In this document: positions 15,897 to 25,634 of the stretch, piece after piece | Layout of the letters: every line of letters begins with the position of its first letter | Numbering within the stretch: the first letter of the stretch is position 1 | DNA from: Hirschia litorea | Lineage (GTDB): Bacteria > Pseudomonadota > Alphaproteobacteria > Caulobacterales > Hyphomonadaceae | Direction: 5' to 3' | DNA: 64,000 nucleotides | Assembly (NCBI RefSeq): GCF_042665075.1 | Contig: NZ_JBHTBR010000002.1 | Span: 372,001-436,000, forward strand | Position numbers and translations under genes: made by a program | The notes under the pieces: generated by a model | Databases searched by the model: none | The model's input: only the letters and a program-made list of their open reading frames with translations | Told to the model about the DNA's origin: nothing

Positions 15897-17726
15897 GTGC
15901 CAGTTATGCTTGTTCTGCTCAGAATATTTCTACGCCGTCTTGAAAAATTGGCATTTAGAAAAGCAGCCGCTTTATATTGGTTGTCCTTTATTGGGTTATC
16001 ATTATTGGCTTTTGGGGCGGGGGTGTATGGCTGGTGGCGCTGGGAATTTGATGCTGCAGACGCCATTTACCAATTGCGAGAAGTAGGGAGCCAAAATTGG
16101 CAAGTTTTCGTTGAAACGATCCAATTAAGTATCAAGGCTATTTTTGCTTCAGACATTTATGTTGCAACTTCTCTCGCTCAGATGCCTCTTTCTTTACAAA
16201 TAGCACGTTTGGCAGGTGCTGTTGCTTTCATACTCATGGTGGGCCGTTTTTTTCTATTTGCGTTGGGAGGCAGAGCTTCTCGTGTTTTTTTATGGGCGCG
16301 ATGTGATCATGATATTGTGGTGGGAGATCATCCGCTTGCCTTTGAATATGCCAAACTTCAAAAACGGAAGGTCACGCTTCTTTGTCAAACTCCTAACAAT
16401 GAAAACTGTTTCAAACCTTCAAAATTTATAGCTGATGATTTGAAGCGTTGTGGCGCAAAGCGAGCAAGACGGATAATTGTTGCGCATAATTTAGACGTCG
16501 AAACTTGGTCTCAAGCTCAGGAGATAGCCAGCCTTTATCCTAACATGGAGATCCTCGCACACTTCATGGATTCATGGCTATTGGAGAGGGTAAGCAAGGC
16601 GGACCCAGCCACTAAGCTGAAGCCCTTCTCTCTGGTAGCAGGCGTAGCGCGGGAGGTCATGTTAGCTCATCCTCCTTACTTGTTGGCGCGTAGAAAAAAA
16701 CATGCTGTGCAGCATATTATAATCATTGGGTTTGGTGAGCTTGGGCAAGCGCTTGTTCGAGAATTTTTAATAACATCAGTATCTTCCAACCCATTGAAGA
16801 TGGCCGTGACGATTATAGACCCTCAAGCTAAAGCGTTAGCTGCCGAGTTTCATGCGCGTCATCCAGGAATTAAAAATGCGATAGACTTATCTTTTGTTGC
16901 CGGAAATTTGACCCTGCATTCGCCAACAGTTGAATCCTTTATAAAACAAAGGTGTAGCGAAATACCACCCTGCGCAGTTTATATCGCATTAAGCGAAGAT
17001 GCGCAGCCACTTGTTACGGCAGTTGCTATGAAAGACCGCGCTGAACGAGAGGCGTGGTTTGATGCACCAATTTTTGTAAACAGCCGGAACGGTTCAGGAT
17101 TGAGGAGCGTCCTTCAAGGAAGTGGTTTGTATGGCATTGAAAATTATAATGAAATTCAGGTGAAAGAGCATGCAAAATATGTATCTGAGTTGAAACTTGT
17201 ACCATTTGGATCTTGGAGAAGGGGGATGGATGGAACTGCGCTGCTGTCTCCAGACTATGATACTTTGGCCCGCACATTTCATGAAACATATCTCAAAACA
17301 CAGACAAATACGGCAAACATATCTGCCATAGAGCACAATTGGGATTATCTTGAAGAAGAGTACCGAGTGTCCAATCGACGTGTCGCGGCTCATATGCGCG
17401 CAACCCTTGATTCTGCAGGGTTTAATTTAGAAACATGGTTAGAGGAAGGGACTTCCGATGGTCAGCCGCATAGTTGCGTCGATTTACCCAGAAGTATTCA
17501 AGTGTTCGATATGGATGATGTCGAAGAACTGGAACGGCTCGCCAGACTGCAGCACGAAAGGTGGATGTTAGATCGGCTGTTAAATGGATGGCGCTTGGGA
17601 CGATTGCGCGACAACAATATGCGCTTGCACAATCACCTGGTTGATTATGGTCAGTTGGACGACAGTGTAAAGGAACAAGATCGCGCTATGGTTCGTCAGA
17701 TAGCGAATTTAGTACAGACAGATTAA
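15897..17726 (+). CDS. Membrane protein with Rossmann (TrkA-N-like) and C-terminal RyR domains
   Basis: A 609-residue protein. There is a hydrophobic helix at about residues 23-46 and another near 101-122, an arrangement like an ion-channel stub. A first Rossmann-like unit (DIVVGDHPLAFEYAK, about 136-150) and a second with IIIIGFGELGQALVREF (GxGxxG, about 274-290) resemble RCK/TrkA-N pairs. The C-terminal ~70 residues are a degenerate RyR domain (LARLQHERWMLDRLLNGW, then LHNHLVDYGQL). Start is GTG 15897 or ATG 15906. A ligand-gated membrane device is inferred; the ion or ligand is unknown. Confidence 0.7.
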   Translation: MPVMLVLLRIFLRRLEKLAFRKAAALYWLSFIGLSLLAFGAGVYGWWRWEFDAADAIYQLREVGSQNWQVFVETIQLSIKAIFASDIYVATSLAQMPLSLQIARLAGAVAFILMVGRFFLFALGGRASRVFLWARCDHDIVVGDHPLAFEYAKLQKRKVTLLCQTPNNENCFKPSKFIADDLKRCGAKRARRIIVAHNLDVETWSQAQEIASLYPNMEILAHFMDSWLLERVSKADPATKLKPFSLVAGVAREVMLAHPPYLLARRKKHAVQHIIIIGFGELGQALVREFLITSVSSNPLKMAVTIIDPQAKALAAEFHARHPGIKNAIDLSFVAGNLTLHSPTVESFIKQRCSEIPPCAVYIALSEDAQPLVTAVAMKDRAEREAWFDAPIFVNSRNGSGLRSVLQGSGLYGIENYNEIQVKEHAKYVSELKLVPFGSWRRGMDGTALLSPDYDTLARTFHETYLKTQTNTANISAIEHNWDYLEEEYRVSNRRVAAHMRATLDSAGFNLETWLEEGTSDGQPHSCVDLPRSIQVFDMDDVEELERLARLQHERWMLDRLLNGWRLGRLRDNNMRLHNHLVDYGQLDDSVKEQDRAMVRQIANLVQTD

Positions 17727-17751
17727 AACTGAGGTGGGGGATTAAATCTAT

Positions 17752-17991
17752 CTAAGCAACGCACCGAAGGTTTGGAGGCGAACGTTCAGGTTTCGATTGT
17801 TCTTCCAATAAAGGTATATTCTCATCCGTCATTGGCGCGCGTGCGGATACACCGAATGTTTCTAGTGCATTTATAGCAGCTTCCAAGTCAGCTAGGGCTA
17901 TCTTCCATATAGGTAGCCCTTCAATTTCTTCATCTGGGTCTTCGCCTAGAAAAGCGCAATATCGTCGAGCTAAAACTTCGTAAGACTTCAT
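17752..17991 (-). CDS. Small hypothetical protein
   Basis: A 79-residue acidic, soluble protein (starts MKSYEVLARRYCAFLGEDPD) that I do not recognise. It converges on the RyR membrane gene with 25 bases between the stops. Predicted mostly helical by eye, with the segment IWKIALADLEAAINALETFG. No signal peptide or membrane segment. Coding potential is reasonable from amino-acid composition, but nothing ties it to a function. Confidence 0.5.
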   Translation of the reverse strand: MKSYEVLARRYCAFLGEDPDEEIEGLPIWKIALADLEAAINALETFGVSARAPMTDENIPLLEEQSKPERSPPNLRCVA

Positions 17992-18183
17992 TTCAATCCC
18001 CCATAGATTGCGACATTCGCACGAACATCATCCAACATAGAATGGACCGAAGGTAGTTTTCGATTTCTTAATGCGAGAGATTCAATTTAAAATATATGAT
18101 GGTGGGATCAAATATTTTTAATAATATACTATTAAATCAACAGCTTGTGGACTGCGTTTTTATCTCTGTGATCAAGGGTGGTG

Positions 18184-19260
18184 TTATTGCTTTGATTGTT
18201 GCTTAGGCAACGGACGGCCATAATAGTCTCGTTGAATAGGACCGCTTGTATCGAGTGTGTCTTGAGCTTCATCGTCTAACTCTGATGAAGAGCTTTCCTT
18301 GTTCGAGTTGCCATTTAAGCCAGCTTTTGGAGCTGCCATTCTGTTAGCTCCGCCTCGCTCTTCTTTGGTATCCGAAAGGATATCGTTTAAGCCAAGTTCT
18401 TTAGCTGTGAAAGCGACTAGACCACCCGACTTGGATAGTATTTCAACGATGTTTTGGCGGGTCTGAAGTTCTATCATACGCATAACTGCGTCGCGGACTT
18501 CGGGCGTGCGGTCTGATAATGTGTCCGCTAGCTTGTCGATGTGCTGTTGGTCGATCCAGATTGGTCCGATAGGACGCCCCTCAGGACCTGCATGTGCTGC
18601 TTGCGCTTCAGCCATAGTATCAATCTCTGAAAACGAGAAATTAGCTTCATATATCTTGATACCAAGTGGCATGCCGTTCAGCATATTGTCACCTTTGGCA
18701 TCTTCTTCGATAGATCTCAGCGCTTGAGTAACTGATTGCTCTATACGAGTTTGTTGGGCGCGAATATCTTCATCGCGACAGCTAGTGATCTCATTATCAA
18801 AGAGGTTTTCAATACGATTAGATAAAGTTGCTCCAAAATTATCTAACTGACTGCAAATATGGATGCGTTCAATATCAAGGCGAAATACGACGTTAGCAGT
18901 AATTTCTAGTTGATGGCGGTCTAAGGTGATACTGCGGAATGGTTTAGGCGTACACGTGTTAACAGTGAGGGAGATCCTACCTGTTCTTCGATTGACCAGA
19001 GAGCGAGTATAAAATTCGCCAGTTTGTGCTTTTCGGGCTGGGTAGGTAATATCTGGTGCATCCTTATCCCGAAGCACAGACATTTTAGGGTCCCACAATG
19101 TTGCTGGTTCACGAAGGGCACCTACAATTTCACCCTCAGACTGGACAACATAAGTGTGATTAGGGTTTGCGTCGAATGTTCTTGATGCGCGATAGATCAA
19201 CACACCAAGCAATGCTACCAATAGCACTGCACCGATTAAGACTAAAATTGTCATGACCAT
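18184..19260 (-). CDS. SPFH/Band 7-type membrane-anchored protein
   Basis: A 358-residue protein with one N-terminal membrane helix (about residues 4-24) and a body that fits the SPFH/band 7 fold: YVVQSEGEIVGALREPATLW, TLDRHQLEITANVVFRLDI, then an ERIENLFDNEI-like helix region and coiled segments with many Gln and Ala. The last 60 residues are low-complexity and polar. Band 7 proteins form membrane scaffolds around proteases or channels. No NfeD partner gene is adjacent. The assignment is from pattern and is moderate. Confidence 0.65.
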   Translation of the reverse strand: MVMTILVLIGAVLLVALLGVLIYRASRTFDANPNHTYVVQSEGEIVGALREPATLWDPKMSVLRDKDAPDITYPARKAQTGEFYTRSLVNRRTGRISLTVNTCTPKPFRSITLDRHQLEITANVVFRLDIERIHICSQLDNFGATLSNRIENLFDNEITSCRDEDIRAQQTRIEQSVTQALRSIEEDAKGDNMLNGMPLGIKIYEANFSFSEIDTMAEAQAAHAGPEGRPIGPIWIDQQHIDKLADTLSDRTPEVRDAVMRMIELQTRQNIVEILSKSGGLVAFTAKELGLNDILSDTKEERGGANRMAAPKAGLNGNSNKESSSSELDDEAQDTLDTSGPIQRDYYGRPLPKQQSKQ

Positions 19261-19388
19261 GATGGCGTTGTCCCACTAACTTAAACACTAAACTGAAAAA
19301 TTCCCATTCAGATAACACGCTACAACTGCTTAGCAGTAATCACAATCGCTTTCGTGTTATAGCCGAGATTTAAGGGTGTTGAATACTC

Positions 19389-20576
19389 CTAATTGGGGTT
19401 TTCTGCATCATGGAGGTACAACCAATCTTGTCTAGAGTTGACAAAAGAAGGGGCAAGGCGAGCTGCTAACCACATTGGGCCATAGTTTAAGAGCTGTGAA
19501 AAGTGGGTGCCATGATGGAAAAGCGCCATATTTGAACTGGCGGCAGCTTGGACACGGCTTGTGCGCGGTTTTCTTATGCTTTCAAATTGACTGAAAGGCT
19601 TTTCAAGCGTGCTGCTTTGATTACTAAGGAGTGCGGCTAAGACGGAAGCGTCTTCTATGGCCATTACTGCTCCTTGTGCCATGAATGGCAGCATGGGGTG
19701 TGCGGCATCGCCGATGATGACAGATCGATCATTGGACCAGCTGGAGAGTGGTTCACGGTCAAAAAGCGCGGTTTTAAAGCAGGCCTCAATTGAGCCTATA
19801 AGAGTTTGAATTGTAGGATGAAAATTAGAAAATATTGAACGCAACTCTTCACAATCTCCAGTTTCGTTCCAACTTTCCTTCGTCCAGTTTTCTTCTTCAA
19901 CGACACCAACGAAATTCACAAATCTGCCCTGACTTACATAATAAGTAACGGCATGCCTTTTATTGCCAGTCCAGACTGTGGCTGAGGGCGGAATTAAGTT
20001 TGTAGGAAGTTTAATGGTTGGTATCAGTGCGCGCCAAGCGACATTGCCAGTGAATTTAGGGGGAAGTGAAGGTGAAAATATTTCTTTTATTTTGGAATGT
20101 ATTCCATCGGCACCTATGATGACGTCACCGTGTGCTTTGTTACCATTTAAAAATGTAAGTTCCGCGCCGTCTGCATTGGAGTTTGCGTTTACTACCGTGT
20201 GATTTAAGTGAATGACGTCCGAAGAGATCGTGGTAATCGCTTGTTTTAACACATTTATTAAGTCGGCTCTATGTATATGCAGGTAAGGTGCATGGTATTT
20301 TGCCTCAGCGTTTTTCATAGAGATTGAGAAGATTTTTTTGCCGCTTCTTCCTAGTCGCATATCGAGAGATCTGGGTTTAAATGCAACTTTTTCCAGCTGC
20401 TCTTTAAGTCCTAATTTGTATAGAATTCGCGATCCGTTTGGGCTGAGTTGAAGACCAGCGCCGACTTCAGTTAATTCTGAAGCTTGTTCAAAAACTTGAA
20501 CAGAAAGCCCCTGCTGGATGCAGCAGAGGGCTGTTGTAAGACCGGCGATTCCGCCACCAACAACCAATACTTTCAA
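19389..20576 (-). CDS. FAD-dependent aromatic-ring monooxygenase (salicylate-hydroxylase-like)
   Basis: Class A flavoprotein monooxygenase of 395 aa. The FAD-binding GGGIAGL lies at about residues 7-13, the DG motif VIIGADGIHSKIKE near 152, and the second FAD motif GDAAHPMLPFMAQGA near 280. This set is typical of the salicylate/3-hydroxybenzoate hydroxylase and UbiH-like group. The substrate cannot be told. It stands 92 bases ahead of pyk on the same strand but downstream of it in transcription, so it may be read through from the sugar operon. Confidence 0.85.
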   Translation of the reverse strand: MKVLVVGGGIAGLTTALCCIQQGLSVQVFEQASELTEVGAGLQLSPNGSRILYKLGLKEQLEKVAFKPRSLDMRLGRSGKKIFSISMKNAEAKYHAPYLHIHRADLINVLKQAITTISSDVIHLNHTVVNANSNADGAELTFLNGNKAHGDVIIGADGIHSKIKEIFSPSLPPKFTGNVAWRALIPTIKLPTNLIPPSATVWTGNKRHAVTYYVSQGRFVNFVGVVEEENWTKESWNETGDCEELRSIFSNFHPTIQTLIGSIEACFKTALFDREPLSSWSNDRSVIIGDAAHPMLPFMAQGAVMAIEDASVLAALLSNQSSTLEKPFSQFESIRKPRTSRVQAAASSNMALFHHGTHFSQLLNYGPMWLAARLAPSFVNSRQDWLYLHDAENPN

Positions 20577-20668
20577 CAGTTTACCTCCAGACGCCTTTGA
20601 TATCTCTTAGGGTATTGAGGCAAATGTTTCAGAATTGATCAATGTGGCGAAACGCACAAAAGTTAATG

Positions 20669-22087
20669 CTAGACGCGAATAACTTCAAGACGCCAAGCTA
20701 AGTTATCATCTAAACCTTTGGTCTGGAAAGCACATGCTATCTTGCCTGATACCTCGCTGCCAAGCTGCTGTTTTACGGCCGCTACTAGGTCTGTATCGCT
20801 CATGGTACCCGCGCTCGAGAGGGGTTCTACCCCCCAGAATAGCGACATGTGGCCAAGTTTAGTTTTATCTTGGTTGTGAGCAATTAAGCGCGTTTTGAAG
20901 CGTGCTCTAGAAAAGCGAGAAATAACTGAAAAATGCGCTGTCGAAACAAAAACTGCGATACAATCATTTTGTTCGGCGAGTTCACTTATCGCGTCTGCAA
21001 TTGAATCTGCGTCAAGAGAGTTCTCACTTTTAGGAGGTGCGAAGCTTCCAGAGGATGTCGCATACTCTTTGTCGTTTTCGACTGTCACAACAATTCTATC
21101 CATAATGGATACCGCTGTTGCGGGGTGCCGTCCGACGGCAGTTTCAGACGATAGCATAATTGCGTCAGTACCTTGGTAGATAGCTGTTGCAACGTCAGAG
21201 GCTTCAGCACGCGTTGGTGAAGCTGATTCAACCATTGATTCCAACATGTGTGTTGCAACGATCACCGGCTTACCTGCAGCGCGGGATGCTCGAACGATGC
21301 GACGTTGTAGGATTGGTACCATTTCAGGGGGGTATTCAACCCCAAGATCACCACGTGCCACCATGATCCCATCCGAACCATCGACGATGTCTTCAAGATT
21401 TTTGATGGCTGCTGGCTTTTCAACCTTCGCGACCAAGCGACCACGTCCCTTCATCAGCGCACGTGCTTCTTCAAGGTCGGCCCGTGTTTGCACAAAAGAT
21501 AAGGCAATAAAATCAGCACCGAGGCTACACGCAAATTCCAAATCTTCTTTGTCTTTCGGTGTAAGTGCTGGCACAGGCAGAGCCTTGCCTAAAAGGGTAA
21601 AGCCTTTTTTATCACCAATTTTGGCGGGAAGGTCTGAACGCACCCACGGTGTGTCACCTGTTTTAGTAACCGTCAGAATGATCTTGCCATCGTCTACCAA
21701 AACCTGATCACCGACTTCCATGACTTTCAGGATTTCGGGGTGAGGTACTGGAATCACATGTTCTTCATCTGACGTTTTACCGGGAACAAGTTTAACTTCC
21801 TCATTCATGCTCAGACGAATGTAGCCTTCGGGGAAACTTCCAACACGGATTTTTGGACCTTGCATGTCTGCGAGAACACCGAGTGGACGTCCCACCTTTT
21901 CTTGCGCAAGTCTAACGGATTCATAATTGCGTTTATGGCCTTCATGGTCTCCGTGGGAGAAGTTCAGTCTGAATATATCAACACCAGTTTGAGCGAGCAG
22001 GTGGATAGTGTCTGGTGCAGAGCTACCTGGGCCTAGAGTTGCAACAATTTTAGCGCGGCGACTTGTGGGAGAAGAAAAACGGCTCAT
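20669..22087 (-). CDS. pyk: Pyruvate kinase
   Basis: Converts phosphoenolpyruvate and ADP to pyruvate and ATP. Signatures: RRAKIVATLGPGS at the start, DIFRLNFSHGDHEGH, the catalytic lysine region LVAKVEKPAAI, MVARGDLGVEYP, and ATHMLESMVESASPTRAE with QGTDAIMLSSETAVG. 472 aa with a C-terminal regulatory domain is normal. It is the last enzyme gene of the zwf-edd-glk-eda-pyk row, 20 bases behind eda, so glucose can be taken to pyruvate with this one transcript. Confidence 0.96.
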   Translation of the reverse strand: MSRFSSPTSRRAKIVATLGPGSSAPDTIHLLAQTGVDIFRLNFSHGDHEGHKRNYESVRLAQEKVGRPLGVLADMQGPKIRVGSFPEGYIRLSMNEEVKLVPGKTSDEEHVIPVPHPEILKVMEVGDQVLVDDGKIILTVTKTGDTPWVRSDLPAKIGDKKGFTLLGKALPVPALTPKDKEDLEFACSLGADFIALSFVQTRADLEEARALMKGRGRLVAKVEKPAAIKNLEDIVDGSDGIMVARGDLGVEYPPEMVPILQRRIVRASRAAGKPVIVATHMLESMVESASPTRAEASDVATAIYQGTDAIMLSSETAVGRHPATAVSIMDRIVVTVENDKEYATSSGSFAPPKSENSLDADSIADAISELAEQNDCIAVFVSTAHFSVISRFSRARFKTRLIAHNQDKTKLGHMSLFWGVEPLSSAGTMSDTDLVAAVKQQLGSEVSGKIACAFQTKGLDDNLAWRLEVIRV

Positions 22088-22107
22088 AGAGGTATCCTAA
22101 AGGCTAG

Positions 22108-22749
22108 CTATTTGTTTGCGATTTCTAGTGCTTCTTTTGCGATGGCCGTGATGCTGTCCCAGTCACCTGATTCCATTGCCGCGCTGCTTACCAGCCAACC
22201 ACCACCAACAGCAACAACATTTGGAATTGAAAGATATGTCGTCATGTTTTTTGGGCTGACACCGCCTGTAGGCATGACTTTTAAGTTCTGAAGCGGAGCA
22301 ACTAGAGATTTTAGAGCGCTTGCGCCGCCAATAGATTCTGCTGGGAAGAATTTAACAACCTCAAAGCCTTCTTCCATACGCTCAAGCGCTTCACTTGCAG
22401 TCGCAATACCTGGAAAGGCAGGAACACCTGATTCTAGCATCGCTGCGGCAAGCTTAGGTGTTGCGCCGGGAGATACTGAAAATTCGGAGCCAGCTTTGAG
22501 TGTTGCTTCTAAATCTGCAGGTGTCAAAATTGTTCCTGCACCTACGACCAATTCAGGTTGTGCGGCCTTCATTTCTTTGATGACATCCAGAGCGGCAGCT
22601 GTTCTGAGAGTGACTTCGACAAATTTTATACCGCCGCGGTATAGTGCCTGCGCCAACGGTGCAGCATGGTTTACATCTGCAACCGTCAGAACAGGTACAA
22701 CAGGTGCTGACGATAGGGCGGCTAGAACTGGTTTCATGTCACAAGTCAT
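22108..22749 (-). CDS. eda: 2-dehydro-3-deoxyphosphogluconate aldolase
   Basis: Splits KDPG into pyruvate and glyceraldehyde 3-phosphate, the last step specific to the Entner-Doudoroff pathway. The Schiff-base lysine lies in EVVKFFPAES; the substrate-site Glu in FVEVTLRT and the MPTGGVSPKN loop are present. I chose ATG 22749 with GGAA at a proper distance, giving 213 aa as in the E. coli enzyme. The frame extends to a GTG at 22785 that would overlap glk. Confidence 0.95.
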   Translation of the reverse strand: MTCDMKPVLAALSSAPVVPVLTVADVNHAAPLAQALYRGGIKFVEVTLRTAAALDVIKEMKAAQPELVVGAGTILTPADLEATLKAGSEFSVSPGATPKLAAAMLESGVPAFPGIATASEALERMEEGFEVVKFFPAESIGGASALKSLVAPLQNLKVMPTGGVSPKNMTTYLSIPNVVAVGGGWLVSSAAMESGDWDSITAIAKEALEIANK

Positions 22750-22768
22750 CGCAAATTTCCATAATCCG

Positions 22769-23749
22769 TTAGTAGGCTGCTGCACCTAATAAGGGAGCCT
22801 CAGCACTGGTTATAAGATAAATCGGGACGTCAACCATATATGATGACATCGGCCCGCGATCGAAGAAGCGTGACAAAGCTTCTGGTGCGCCGATATAGTC
22901 AATGAGAGCAGTTGTAACACCACCCGCAGCAACTACACCTCCTTTTGCACCTGAGGCTAAAACAGCATCTCCATAAGCGGTCATTACGGTGTTTGCTCTT
23001 ATTCTGCAAACGGCATCGCAGACTTTATTTCCATTCTTTGCAAGTTCGTGTGCTTCAGCAGGAGAATGTTTAACTGCATTTTGTCCGAAAACTTCGAAAG
23101 TTGTTTCCAAAAGTTGATCAAACCCAACGCCCGCACACATGCTTTCAATAGAAACATAGCCAATTTTTCTTTGAAGCAGTTTGAATACATCTGCTTCTAA
23201 AGGTGTTGTTGGTGAATAAGCTTGATGTCCACCTTCGCCACGTAAGACTTGCCATGTTTTATTGGGCTGAGGGGTCAGTGTGGCTAATCCGAATCCTGTG
23301 CCGGGACCGGCTACGATGATAGGGCGGTCTGGTAGTGACAGACCTTTCGATATCGTTGTGAAACCTTCACCACCCAATGTTGGACTTAACTCTGGAACCG
23401 AGCGCGCCATTGCTGCAAAATCGTTCAGCAGATCGACACGCTCCATATTGAAATGCTCTTGAATGTCTTGCCCAATAACATGCCAACTAGAATGGTTGGT
23501 AAGCGTTACGGTGTTGTTTTTGATTGGGCCTGCCAGTGCGAAAACACCGCGTTTAGGACGGATACTAATAGTTTCCATAAAAGCACTAAGCGCATCAAGG
23601 AAAGTTTTATGCTCTTTGTTTGGAGATTTCCAAAAATGTTCAATTACCACTGGGCCAGAATGGATGCGTGGATCTTTAGCAATCGCAAACCGGACATTCG
23701 TGCCCCCAACGTCACCTACGACGACATAATCAAAAGCGTCTTGTTGCAT
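22769..23749 (-). CDS. glk: Glucokinase
   Basis: Phosphorylates glucose with ATP. It belongs to the hexokinase-fold bacterial glucokinases: GDVGGTNVRFAIA at the N-terminus for phosphate binding, FALAGPIKNN, LLNDFAAMA with the catalytic Asp, AGPGTGFG and GEGGHQAYSP. 326 aa is normal. The start overlaps the last base of edd's stop codon (TAATG type). Its presence among edd and eda indicates intracellular glucose as pathway input. Confidence 0.95.
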   Translation of the reverse strand: MQQDAFDYVVVGDVGGTNVRFAIAKDPRIHSGPVVIEHFWKSPNKEHKTFLDALSAFMETISIRPKRGVFALAGPIKNNTVTLTNHSSWHVIGQDIQEHFNMERVDLLNDFAAMARSVPELSPTLGGEGFTTISKGLSLPDRPIIVAGPGTGFGLATLTPQPNKTWQVLRGEGGHQAYSPTTPLEADVFKLLQRKIGYVSIESMCAGVGFDQLLETTFEVFGQNAVKHSPAEAHELAKNGNKVCDAVCRIRANTVMTAYGDAVLASGAKGGVVAAGGVTTALIDYIGAPEALSRFFDRGPMSSYMVDVPIYLITSAEAPLLGAAAY

Positions 23750-25590
23750 TAGTCTTGCCCATCCATAAGGCCAAATATGCCACCGCCTTTTTCAGCCACT
23801 TCGGCAGACTGACGGAAAACAGCAAACATTTCACGGCCCAAACCAACACCGCCTTCATGTTCACGCTTAGCGGGTGTTCTTGATAAGAAATCGGCGGGAG
23901 AAACCTCTAATGTTCCTGCGTTCGCATCTAGTGATAGGATGTCGCCATCCATTACATTTGCAATTGGTCCACCTGCCAACGCTTCAGGTCCGACGTGGAT
24001 GACTGCGGGGAATTTACCCGATGCACCTGACATTCGACCATCCGTCACAAGGGCGACTTTAAACCCTTTATCTTGAAGAAGGCCAAGAATAGGAGATAGT
24101 CCGTGAAGTTCGGGCATACCATTTGCGCGCGGTCCTTGGAAACGCACAACGATAACCACATCGCGATTTAGCTCGCCAGCCTTGAAGGCTTCTTTGACGG
24201 CTTCTTGAGAAGAAAACACTGCTGCGGGCGCAGAAACTTTTCGGTTTTCTTCTTTCACAGCAGAAATTTTGATTACGCCGCGACCAATAGGTGAGTCTAT
24301 AAGTTTTAGTCCACCATCAGCAGCAATTGGGTTGGTGTACGGACGTAAGATGTCTTCGTCATGGCTTTTTTCTGGAGCAGCTTTCCACGTTAACGTTTCT
24401 TGCTGCATGGTAGGTTCTTCAGCGTAACGTTCAAGTCCACCATCTCCAGCGACTGTCGTAACTTCATTGTGCACAAGTCCCGCGCTTAATAGTTCACGGA
24501 TCAGGAACCCCATACCGCCGGCAGCGTGGAAGTGGTTCACGTCAGATGGGCCATTAGGGTAGATCTTACACATTAGAGGTGTAATGGCTGCAATTTCTTC
24601 AAAATCAGACCAGTCAACAAGTATACCTGCAGCGCGTGCAATGGCTGGAATATGTAGGGCATTATTGGTGGAGCCACCAGTTGCCATAAGTCCTACAATG
24701 GAGTTTACGATTGAGCGCTCATCTATCACCTTGTAAATCGGTGTGTAGGCGGCGTCGCCCTTCATATGACTGATAGCTGCGGCGCGCTGGGTTGCTGCTT
24801 CGGTAAGGGCCGTACGCAATCCAGAACTTGGCGGTACAAAGGCAGCGCCGGGCATGTGCAAGCCCATCATTTCCATCATCATTTGATTAGAGTTAGCCGT
24901 ACCGTAGAATGTACAAGTCCCTGCTGCATGATAGCTTTCGCTCTCAGCCTTTAGCAGTGCATCGCGACCAACTTCACCAGCTGCATATTGCTGTCTAATG
25001 CGTTGCTTCTCTGGGTTAGGTAAACCCGATGGCATAGGGCCTGCGGGAACAAATATACCAGGTAACCAGCCGAAGCGTACTGCTGCAATGAGAAGGCCTG
25101 GAACGATTTTATCACAAATACCAAGATATAACGCAGCATCGAAAGTTGAGTGGCTGAGCGCAACAGCTGAGGCAAGAGCGATTGTATCACGCGAGAAGAG
25201 GGACAATTCCATGCCGTCTTGGCCTTGGGTCACTCCATCACACATCGCTGGTACACCACCGGCAACCTGCGCAGTCGCACCTACTTTTCGTGCAGCAGCA
25301 CGAATAATGTCAGGGTATTTTTCATACGGTTGGTGAGCAGAGAGCATATCATTATAGGCTGTAACGATACCTATATTTGGCCATTCAGCGCCAAGCATGG
25401 CGTTTTTGTCATGGATAGGACATGCGGCGGATGCGTGCGCGAGGTTTCCGTCAGTTAGTCTTGCGCGGGCAGAGCCAGTTGGGCGCTGACCTTCCATGAG
25501 CTTTAGATAAGCGCTGCGCGAAACTTGTGACCGTTTAATGATGCGTTCGGTGACGTTTTCGATAACTTTGTGAGTGGGCGTAACCGTCAT
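23749..25590 (-). CDS. edd: Phosphogluconate dehydratase
   Basis: Iron-sulfur dehydratase turning 6-phosphogluconate into KDPG. Family markers: CDGVTQGQDGMELSLFSRD, GICDKIVPGLLIAAVRFG (cluster cysteine), AAGTCTFYGTANSNQMMMEM, ATGGSTNNALH and DGRMSGASGKFPA. 613 aa is full length for Edd rather than the shorter dihydroxy-acid dehydratase. It follows zwf by 44 bases and is translationally linked to glk. Confidence 0.96.
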   Translation of the reverse strand: MTVTPTHKVIENVTERIIKRSQVSRSAYLKLMEGQRPTGSARARLTDGNLAHASAACPIHDKNAMLGAEWPNIGIVTAYNDMLSAHQPYEKYPDIIRAAARKVGATAQVAGGVPAMCDGVTQGQDGMELSLFSRDTIALASAVALSHSTFDAALYLGICDKIVPGLLIAAVRFGWLPGIFVPAGPMPSGLPNPEKQRIRQQYAAGEVGRDALLKAESESYHAAGTCTFYGTANSNQMMMEMMGLHMPGAAFVPPSSGLRTALTEAATQRAAAISHMKGDAAYTPIYKVIDERSIVNSIVGLMATGGSTNNALHIPAIARAAGILVDWSDFEEIAAITPLMCKIYPNGPSDVNHFHAAGGMGFLIRELLSAGLVHNEVTTVAGDGGLERYAEEPTMQQETLTWKAAPEKSHDEDILRPYTNPIAADGGLKLIDSPIGRGVIKISAVKEENRKVSAPAAVFSSQEAVKEAFKAGELNRDVVIVVRFQGPRANGMPELHGLSPILGLLQDKGFKVALVTDGRMSGASGKFPAVIHVGPEALAGGPIANVMDGDILSLDANAGTLEVSPADFLSRTPAKREHEGGVGLGREMFAVFRQSAEVAEKGGGIFGLMDGQD

Positions 25591-25634
25591 GAGACTAGCT
25601 CCAGATTTGGGTCAAATTTTATAGGGCTATGGGC

